The translations under genes were made by a program, and so were the position numbers. From contig JBFYLP010000005.1 in NCBI GenBank assembly GCA_041305345.1, positions 199,496 through 263,495 of the forward strand: a DNA stretch of 64,000 nucleotides. Direction: 5' to 3'. Below, one piece after another: positions 57,950 through 64,000 of this stretch (the stretch's first letter is position 1; each line of letters begins with the position of its first letter). This DNA comes from JACRGC01 sp041305345 (GTDB lineage: Archaea > Micrarchaeota > Micrarchaeia > Norongarragalinales > SBBD01). Under the pieces are notes generated by a model, which ran no database searches, was not told the origin of the DNA, and worked only from the letters and a program-made list of their open reading frames with translations.

Positions 57950-58465
57950 ATGACGGAAAAGAAATGGTTCCTGGTTTTCTACGACATCAAGGGAAGCAAG
58001 GCTTTTGCGAAGAGCACTTTTAGGAGCAAGATTTCAAGGGAGTTCGCGAAAACCCGCATACTTCCACTGCAGCAATCGGTCTGGGCAGTCGAGGCAACAG
58101 CGGAAAACCGGGGAACATTGGATAGGATCACGCAAATATTGAAGGCGAACAATGCCAAGGTGCTGCTCTTTGAGGGGAACCCCGTGCAGCCATCAACGAA
58201 TGATGATGTTGTGGAAATGATCGGCTCTCTCGTCGACCGGAAGTACGAATCGTTGAAGGAGCAGATACTAGTGTTGAAATCGGCAATAAAGAAAACGGAG
58301 AACAAGGAGAAGATGAAGCCGCAGTTCTCCCACAGCGCCCTGAAGTTCAGGAGGAAGTTCGACAAAATCATCGCGCTCGACCCGAGGGAAATGATCTCGA
58401 ATAGCCGGAGCGTCACGGAAGGGGAGTTCTTCAGCTTGGAGAAGGAGATTAATGAGGTTTCCTGA
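57950..58465 (+). CDS. Cas2/PaaX-C-like ferredoxin-fold protein (putative)
   Basis: 171 residues from ATG 57950. Residues ~5-75 show the Cas2-type plan: a first strand ending YDIKG, a basic helix with RSKISREFAKTRIL, then LQQSVWAVEAT, which resembles the VQ-SVF/W signature of Cas2 and PaaX C-terminal domains, and a final strand KVLLFEG. The remaining ~95 residues are charged helices. There is no CRISPR array nearby, so a CRISPR role is not suggested. Upstream TATA TTTTATTAAAATG at ~57915. Its 3' end is duplicated downstream. Confidence 0.55.
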   Translation: MTEKKWFLVFYDIKGSKAFAKSTFRSKISREFAKTRILPLQQSVWAVEATAENRGTLDRITQILKANNAKVLLFEGNPVQPSTNDDVVEMIGSLVDRKYESLKEQILVLKSAIKKTENKEKMKPQFSHSALKFRRKFDKIIALDPREMISNSRSVTEGEFFSLEKEINEVS

Positions 58466-58582
58466 ATCATTGATTCGCAAAGGAAACTAAGGGGGGTAGA
58501 GGCGACACGCGTAGGGGGGATATCTCCCCTAGAGGTGTCGGGGAGTTCTTCAGCTTGGAGAAGGAGATCAATGAGGTTTCCT
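58421..58582. repeat. 43-base direct repeat copying the gene's 3' end
   Basis: The last 42 coding bases plus the stop region (58421-58463) recur at 58540-58582 with one mismatch (T to C at base 30 of the repeat). The 76-base spacer contains a hairpin, and the second copy starts on the last base of that hairpin. Confidence 0.85.
58503..58540. other. Stem-loop between the two 43-base copies
   Basis: CGACAC (58503-58508) pairs with GTGTCG (58535-58540), and AGGGG (58513-58517) with CCCCT (58526-58530). The centre AGGGGGGATATCTCCCCT is nearly palindromic. It could end the upstream transcript or be the footprint of the duplication event. Confidence 0.5.
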
Positions 58583-58651
58583 AACGAATAATTTATTAAG
58601 ATGGGATCCCCCAAATACCCTTGCTAATACTACTTTCTGGGGGGGATAGCC

Positions 58652-59611
58652 ATGCCATATGGTGAAATTCAATTATTTTCCGGGAATTCGAATCCGCCGC
58701 TTGCTGAAGGGATCGCGCGGTACCTCAAGCTAAAGCTCGGCGAGGCGCACGTTGGCAAGTTCGCGGATACCGAAGTATCAGTCCAGATCAACCAGAGCAT
58801 ACGGGGGGCGGACATATTCGTTATCCAGGGGATGCCAAAGCCCGTCAACGACAATCTGATGGAGCTTCTGATAATGCTTGATGCATTCAAGAGGGCAAGC
58901 GCTAGCCGGATCACTGCCGTAATCCCGTATTTTGCGTACGCAAGGCAGGATAGGAAGGTGCATTCGCGAGAGCCAATCACAGCCAAGCTGCTAGCCGACC
59001 TCATTACAACTGCTGGGGCAAGCAGGGTGCTTTCAGTTGAGCTGCACTCGGGCCAGATACAAGGCTTCTTCAATTTCCCCGTGGACAATTTGACAGCCGT
59101 AAGCCTGCTTGCCGAAGACGTTAGGAAAAGGAAGCTTAGGGATGTGGTTGTCGTCTCCCCGGATGTGGGCGGGGTTGTAAGGGCAAGGGCGCTTGCAAAG
59201 CTTTTGAATGCGCCTCTCGCCATCATCGAGAAGAGGCGCGAGAGGGCGAACGAATCGGAAGTGCTCAATGTGATTGGCGAAGTTGAGGGGAAGGTTTGCG
59301 TGATGGTCGATGATATCATCGATACCGCAGGGACGATTTGCAATGGTGCAACGGCGTTGAAGGCAAAAGGCGCAAGGGAAATTTTCGCCTACGGCACGCA
59401 CGGAGTGTTCTCTGGCCAGGCGATCGAAAGGCTCAAAAGGGCGCCAATCGAGGAGGTCGTTGTGACGAACACCATACCCCTTCCGGAAAACTGCGCGAAT
59501 ATGAGGAAGATTCGGCAGATCTCAGTTGCGGAGCTGATTGGCGAAGCGATCAAGCGCACCCATCTCGACCAGTCTATCTCTTCGCTTTTCAAGGACATTG
59601 GGAAGGTTTAA
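58652..59611 (+). CDS. prs: Ribose-phosphate pyrophosphokinase (PRPP synthetase)
   Basis: 319 residues after a G-run leader (GGGGGGGATAGCC). Class I features: FADTEVSVQINQSIRGADIF, the HSREPITAKLLADL region, VVSPDVGGVVRARALA, the flexible KRR loop (IEKRRERANESEV), and the PRPP site VMVDDIIDTAGTICNGA. It makes PRPP from ribose 5-phosphate and ATP for nucleotide, NAD and His synthesis. Length and motifs are standard. A TATA-like AATTTATTAAGATG is ~30-60 bases upstream. Confidence 0.94.
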   Translation: MPYGEIQLFSGNSNPPLAEGIARYLKLKLGEAHVGKFADTEVSVQINQSIRGADIFVIQGMPKPVNDNLMELLIMLDAFKRASASRITAVIPYFAYARQDRKVHSREPITAKLLADLITTAGASRVLSVELHSGQIQGFFNFPVDNLTAVSLLAEDVRKRKLRDVVVVSPDVGGVVRARALAKLLNAPLAIIEKRRERANESEVLNVIGEVEGKVCVMVDDIIDTAGTICNGATALKAKGAREIFAYGTHGVFSGQAIERLKRAPIEEVVVTNTIPLPENCANMRKIRQISVAELIGEAIKRTHLDQSISSLFKDIGKV

Positions 59612-59629
59612 GCTCGCAAATTGCAGGCA

Positions 59630-62600
59630 TCAGCCCCTCTCTACGATCAATTCGCCGTTCCTCTTGAACAGCACAAAATAAGAAATGCCAAGCAATATGG
59701 CAATCGCTGGGATCGCAAACAAGGTTATGTCGGAGCCCGTTTGTTTTGGCGCTGATGGCAACAGGTCCGCATTCCATTCCCTCGAAATCGAATACGATAG
59801 GAAATGATGGCCATCCTGGAATTCGCTCTCGGCTTTCCCTAATGCATCGGCCGCATCCAAATCGCCAAACTGCTTCGCCCTTTTCTGGAACTCCGAAAGC
59901 TCCTTTTCAGCAAGTGCCGCCATGTTCCCATTTGCCTCTTCCAATTCCGCCAAATCGGACTTTGCGGAAGCAATGGCATCGGCAATGAGGGAGAGGGAAT
60001 ATTTGGATGACGAATTAGTCTCGATTGCATTTTGGATTTCCGCCAGCTTCCTTAGGCCCTTTTGGAGGGATTCCCTTGCGGCATTTCCGGCCTTGTAGCG
60101 GCCATCCGCCTTAAGGGCTGGGAGGTACTCTTCAGTTGCAAAAAATGATGATTCAAAAACTGCCGATGCGGATCCGGCGCCCAATACCAATCCTTCAAGG
60201 CCGGAGATGGCCTCGATCTTCATCGCAATTGCAAGCGCATCCCCATCTTTCCTTGCCTTTGACAACTGTTCGAATTCGAATGCCGCCTTGAATGCGGCCT
60301 GATAGTTCTTGGAAACCGTTGCAGCTGACAGCCTTCCAAGCTTTTCAAGCAGTTCGGAATTGCAGCCGGCCTTGCATTCGGCTTCCGCAAAATCGCGCTT
60401 AATTTCAAGCAGCTCATCCGCGGCCTTTGCAGCTTCTTCGAGCATTTTCGCAGCCATTTTGGAATCGGCCTCCAGGGAAGTCGCTTCCAGGATCTTCCCA
60501 AGCCGGATTGAGAATTCCTTTTCATAATTTTCCGTAAGCAGGTAATCCCTTGCCTTTGATAATCCGGCCATCCGATCGAGCAATGCATCCCTGCCTACGC
60601 TGCCCAGATCTTCGGCCTGTTCAAGATATTCCAGGGCTTTCGCATAGTCGCCCTCGGAAAGCTCCTGTTTCGAGTTCTCCAGCGCAAGCGCTCCAAGTAG
60701 GGTGGAGGGCTCATAGATGCCCGCAATGTGTTCCCGCAGCAGATCAGAAACGGCGTTGCTGCAGGTAAGCTGGATTGCCAGGGATTTAGCCTCGCCCCTT
60801 CCCCATTCGGATGCATCGAGAATGAAAGCAAGGTAATTCCTGGCTGATTTGTCAACGAACTTGAAATCGGATTTCAAGGTTGAAACCCTTAAAATCTCGC
60901 AATCTGTTGCAGCTGCATACTCCAGCCTTGCGGAAGGCACGTCAAGCCCCGCATTCACGTATTTGAATTCGAAGGCCATCGAGGAGTTGCCAATTGCCTT
61001 TTCCTCGATTGCAAGCTCGAAGGGATCGCGCAAGGTGAACTCGACCTTGAGCTTGTTGTCGCCGGCAAATGCATCCAGCAGGAGAGCTAGTTTGCCGCCT
61101 TCGAGTTCCTCATGATGCTGGCCGGTATAGGCAACCGCATATTCAGATGAGGGCGCATCGATTTCAATCGTCAGGCTCGAAGCCTTTTCCGTTCGAAATT
61201 CGTAGGAACGCTCCTGCACAATTCGGTTGAAATCGGCATGAACAATCCGCTCCTCCCTTTTCATTAATGCATTTACCACCTGCGAGTATTCGAACACTGC
61301 AAAATACCTGCCGTCGGACCCATCCAATTTCAAGTACGGGCCCATTTCGGTTTGCCCGGCTACCAGGCCTTTGGATGCGTTGAGGAGGCGCGCGTCATTT
61401 GGCAGGGGAAGCGATAGCACCACATCCGCATTCAAACCAATCAGGTTTTCCAATGAAACATAAGCGGTGATCCTCGCTGCCCCGCCAAGAGGTGCGGGGC
61501 TTATGGTTTCGCCAATCACCAACATTTCCGAAAGGTGCTTGGTTAAAATTCCAGGCTTCTTCGCATCGAGTTCGGAGAAAGCCCTTTCAATGAATGATTG
61601 GAGTTTCGAGAGCTTTCCAAGGGAGGCGGGGAAGCTTAAAGAATCGCCATCAAACAGCCCCAAGTAGGAGTCGAGCGTTGCCCTGTCGCGCGGCTGGAGG
61701 AATTCCGCATAGCCTAGAAGCTCCCAATATTCCCCTGCGAGGGGCGCATATTTTCCTTCTGTTTTTTTTCTAATGGATTCCTCAACTCCCGTAAGCTCCT
61801 CGCCAAGGCCGAATAATGTGACAGCGCCATCCTCCATATCCATCGAGTCAAGGGAGTATGCAAGGTCAAAAAGCCATTTTTCCTCCTCCTGCACATCGAG
61901 CCCGTCCTCCTTTGCAAGTTTTAGGATGCCAGAAAGCCTATCGCTTCCGGCTCTCAGCTCGGAAAGCAGTTTTGCAATTGAATCCGAGGAATCCGCAAAT
62001 GAAATGAGGGAGGATAGCAATTCCGCGGCCCTTGCCATCGAATTGATTCGCATCCCCTGCGTCAGGTCCGGCGACTCCCTCTCCCTTGCAAGCTGGTAAG
62101 CGGCCCATTTTTTCTTCAGGAGGCCATACAGGACCGGATTCGCCCCGTTCTCCCCAATTTTAATTCCTGCCTCGCCCTCCAGGGCCTCCAACTGCAATTG
62201 GAGGCGTGCCTCGATTCCATCAGCTTTCAGCCTTAGCTTATCCGACCTAAGGATCGCTTCCTCCAGCAATTCAATTGCGCCAATTTGCCAGTTGATCGAA
62301 TCCGCAAGGTAGCCTCGGTGTTTTGACGAAAGGGCCCTTTCCGCAGCCTTCCTCTTGATCTGCGCATTCTTTACAAGCTCGCTTGCAGCCATTTCCTCTT
62401 GGTAAAAATTGCGGGCCAGGTCAGATGACGAAAGACTTGGCGCATCAAATGCGGGAAGCGAATCCAGCCTGACTTCCTTCAATGCCCGAAGCCTGATTTC
62501 CGCGACATCATTTTCCGCTTCGGGAAGAAGCTCCAGATAGCGCAATGATAGGTTTTGCTGCTGCTCTTGCAATGCGGATATTGAAAAGATCATTTCCTTC

Positions 62601-63235
62601 TCGAAGGCAATCGCATTCTCAAGGCTCCCTCCTTTTTCCATTATGGCCCAAATTGCGCCAAGCTTGCGGCTGCTTTTCTCGAATGGGTCGAATGGGATTG
62701 CAAGCGCATCCCTTGTTTTAAGTATGGAAATTGAAAACTCGCTTTCCCCCCGGGCTTCACGGATTTGCGCCCCATACTCTTTTTTCCTTGATGAAACGGA
62801 GGAGGAGATTGAGGAGGAATCGCCCTGGAGCAAATCCAGCTCCCCGAATCTGGAATCAAGAGATTTGAACGTTTGCTCCATCGCTGCCGATGCCTCCCTT
62901 AGGCTAAGGAGTGCAAATGAATTGCAAAGGGCAGCGGGGAAGCCCAGAAGGGATAAAGAAATGACGGGATTGTTTCCGCCAGAAGAGAAAACCTTCCTCG
63001 CCCACCCATAATTCGAGAGGGAGCGGTCATAATGCCCCAAAATTGCAGCTTCATCTAGGGGGATTAGGAACCGGTCCATTGCAGTAAGGGGCTTAATGGG
63101 CAGTCTGCAGCTGTGCGGGGAGAGTGCCACCTTCAGGAGCGCATAATCTTCCTCCTTGAATAAGTAATTGAACTCCGTGAATGCGCCTACGGATGATACA
63201 AGCAGGAGAAGAAAGGATGCAAGAAGGAATCGCAT
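59630..63235 (-). CDS. Giant secreted helical protein anchored at the C-terminus
   Basis: 1201 residues from ATG 63235, the start of a signal peptide (MRFLLASFLLLLVSSVGAF). Most of the chain is Leu/Ala/Glu/Ser-rich alpha-helix, with coiled-coil-type stretches around residues 130-500 and 860-1150, and a beta-rich block near 590-850 (ARITAYVSLENLIGLN; SLTIEIDAPSSEYAVAY). The C-terminus has a membrane helix (TLFAIPAIAILLGISYFVLF) followed by RNGELIVERG. An upstream in-frame Met at 63469 is less likely because it would extend into the promoter of the divergent gene. It would reach far out from the membrane as a stalk or scaffold. No family is known to me. Confidence 0.65.
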   Translation of the reverse strand: MRFLLASFLLLLVSSVGAFTEFNYLFKEEDYALLKVALSPHSCRLPIKPLTAMDRFLIPLDEAAILGHYDRSLSNYGWARKVFSSGGNNPVISLSLLGFPAALCNSFALLSLREASAAMEQTFKSLDSRFGELDLLQGDSSSISSSVSSRKKEYGAQIREARGESEFSISILKTRDALAIPFDPFEKSSRKLGAIWAIMEKGGSLENAIAFEKEMIFSISALQEQQQNLSLRYLELLPEAENDVAEIRLRALKEVRLDSLPAFDAPSLSSSDLARNFYQEEMAASELVKNAQIKRKAAERALSSKHRGYLADSINWQIGAIELLEEAILRSDKLRLKADGIEARLQLQLEALEGEAGIKIGENGANPVLYGLLKKKWAAYQLARERESPDLTQGMRINSMARAAELLSSLISFADSSDSIAKLLSELRAGSDRLSGILKLAKEDGLDVQEEEKWLFDLAYSLDSMDMEDGAVTLFGLGEELTGVEESIRKKTEGKYAPLAGEYWELLGYAEFLQPRDRATLDSYLGLFDGDSLSFPASLGKLSKLQSFIERAFSELDAKKPGILTKHLSEMLVIGETISPAPLGGAARITAYVSLENLIGLNADVVLSLPLPNDARLLNASKGLVAGQTEMGPYLKLDGSDGRYFAVFEYSQVVNALMKREERIVHADFNRIVQERSYEFRTEKASSLTIEIDAPSSEYAVAYTGQHHEELEGGKLALLLDAFAGDNKLKVEFTLRDPFELAIEEKAIGNSSMAFEFKYVNAGLDVPSARLEYAAATDCEILRVSTLKSDFKFVDKSARNYLAFILDASEWGRGEAKSLAIQLTCSNAVSDLLREHIAGIYEPSTLLGALALENSKQELSEGDYAKALEYLEQAEDLGSVGRDALLDRMAGLSKARDYLLTENYEKEFSIRLGKILEATSLEADSKMAAKMLEEAAKAADELLEIKRDFAEAECKAGCNSELLEKLGRLSAATVSKNYQAAFKAAFEFEQLSKARKDGDALAIAMKIEAISGLEGLVLGAGSASAVFESSFFATEEYLPALKADGRYKAGNAARESLQKGLRKLAEIQNAIETNSSSKYSLSLIADAIASAKSDLAELEEANGNMAALAEKELSEFQKRAKQFGDLDAADALGKAESEFQDGHHFLSYSISREWNADLLPSAPKQTGSDITLFAIPAIAILLGISYFVLFKRNGELIVERG

Positions 63236-63357
63236 TGGTTTTCCCTTTATCCCAAGCCTCCACCATTGGTTTTCCAATTTTCCCGAATAAATATCCGCGG
63301 TTGACTTCCGGTATACGAATGGTTGATTTTCGAAAATAGGAGGCACAACGATCGCAA

Positions 63358-63370
63358 CGGAATTTAAATC
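63358..63370 (+). promoter_or_regulatory. TATA-like box of the last gene
   Basis: GGAATTTAAATCC about 25-30 bases before the predicted start near 63390; the short leader then carries AGAGGGGG before ATG 63413. Confidence 0.4.
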
Positions 63371-63412
63371 CTGTTGCATTACTAAATTCGGCTTCTTGAA
63401 GAGGGGGCTTGA

Positions 63413-64000
63413 TGGCAAAACTTCGGTTAGCGGTGGCGTTGATTGCAATATTGCTCCTGTGCGCTCCATCCAAGTCCGTCGATGTGATGAGGCAATTCAA
63501 TGTTTCGGATTACTCTTTAAGATGGGGATCGGTCCTATCCGGCACGATAAGCGATACGAATGAAACCGATGGGGCCTCCTTTAGGATCCTTGAAGGCGCG
63601 TATTCCCCGTATGGGATGGCTGCTTACCAGGTAACGACTGCTAGGACCACGACAACATACTCCAGATGGCTGGAATCGGGCTGGAGCAATGCCTTCCAGG
63701 CAAGCATACCGGGAGCATCGCCCGGGACAGTGCAGTTCGTCGTGTTGAAATCGAACCCGATTGAGGATGAAAAAATACTTGTCACGCTGGATTCTAATTC
63801 AGATATCGATGCGCAGGTGTGGAACGGCTCAGAGTGGAGCGCGACAACGGAGATGACTGCAGCGGCCTCGATTGCAACAAAGCGCGATTTCGATGTCGCT
63901 TATGAGAAGATTTCGGGAAGGGCGATTGTTGCGTTCTCAAATGCGACCACTGCAACCGTAACTTATAGAATATGGGACGGCGACCAATTCCTTCCAAATG
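63413..64000 (+). CDS. Secreted repeat surface protein, N-terminal part (cut by window edge)
   Basis: Frame open to the end of the window: 196 residues. A signal peptide (KLRLAVALIAILLLCAPSKS) is followed by beta-rich sequence with the recurring pattern of aligned strands: WSNAFQASIPGAS, DIDAQVWNGSEWSATTEMTA, FDVAYEKISGRAIVAFSN, VTYRIWDGDQF. Such WNG/YE..SG repeats are found in large surface proteins of DPANN and other archaea. It is divergent from the 1201-residue secreted protein, suggesting a shared surface layer. Confidence 0.7.

Noticed and set aside
57950..58465. CRISPR Cas2 and array
   Set aside because: Only the fold-like features are seen; no repeats, no Cas1 or other cas genes in 64 kb.

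Overview
The window looks like chromosomal DNA of an archaeon, probably a small-genome DPANN-type lineage (Micrarchaeota/Diapherotrites-like; this placement is inference from gene content and style). The archaeal evidence is direct: a TFB gene next to gar1, archaeal-type ThrRS and GlyRS, a geranylgeranyl-reductase-family flavoprotein, class III (archaellin/pilin-type) signal peptides, archaeal-type asparagine synthetase A, two-part lipoate ligase (LplA+LplB), and TATA boxes about 25 bases before the start of many genes, several of them apparently leaderless. Genes are dense, short overlaps of the ATGA/GTGA type are common, and many leaders carry a run of G just before the start codon. No rRNA, tRNA, CRISPR array or insertion sequence was recognised.

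Layout. 1-5.3 kb: DEAD-box RNA helicase, two tiny membrane proteins, an AlkD-like DNA repair gene interrupted by one in-frame TGA, an HEFGH membrane protease-like protein and a protein with a lone PEP-synthase swivelling domain. 5.3-13.6 kb: a bacterio-opsin-activator-type regulator, an HNH protein, an asparagine synthetase divergent from an Lrp/AsnC regulator, an MFS transporter, a double-length ThyX, a small AT-rich PD-(D/E)XK-like gene and small zinc or membrane proteins. 13.9-24 kb: cell-surface and envelope genes (PEGA protein, putative lipoprotein, geranylgeranyl reductase, two large class III signal peptide proteins, a YyaL-like protein). 24-32 kb: redox and Fe-S island (HIT protein, PrxQ, methyltransferase, Fe/Mn-SOD, HxlR regulator, SufC-B-D-S-U). 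32-34 kb: three tandem paralogous membrane proteins. 34-41.6 kb: lipoyl synthase and a complete 2-oxoacid dehydrogenase complex (E1alpha, E1beta, E2, E3) with an HTH-MNT/HEPN toxin-antitoxin pair placed between E1beta and E2.

41.6-47 kb is one co-directional run of eight genes joining lipoate ligase (lplA, lplB) to nickel-pincer nucleotide cofactor synthesis (split larC, larB, larE) plus two unknown genes. 47-59.6 kb holds gar1-tfb, a CYTH protein, NAD kinase, GlyRS, FolC, MGMT, ThrRS, an HTH/zinc protein followed by a Cas2-fold-like protein, and PRPP synthetase. The end carries a 1201-residue secreted helical protein and a divergent secreted protein cut by the window edge.

How it works together: LipA and/or LplA-LplB would lipoylate E2 of the dehydrogenase complex; Suf proteins would supply the Fe-S clusters that LipA (and perhaps LarE) needs; SOD, peroxiredoxin and HxlR fit an organism that meets oxygen. 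The most unusual points are the TGA-interrupted alkD, the toxin-antitoxin pair with its own palindromic operator inside the dehydrogenase operon, the Lar/Lpl cofactor run without LarA, the tandem Cys-rich membrane paralogs, and two cases where the last ~44 bases of a gene are copied into the following intergenic space.
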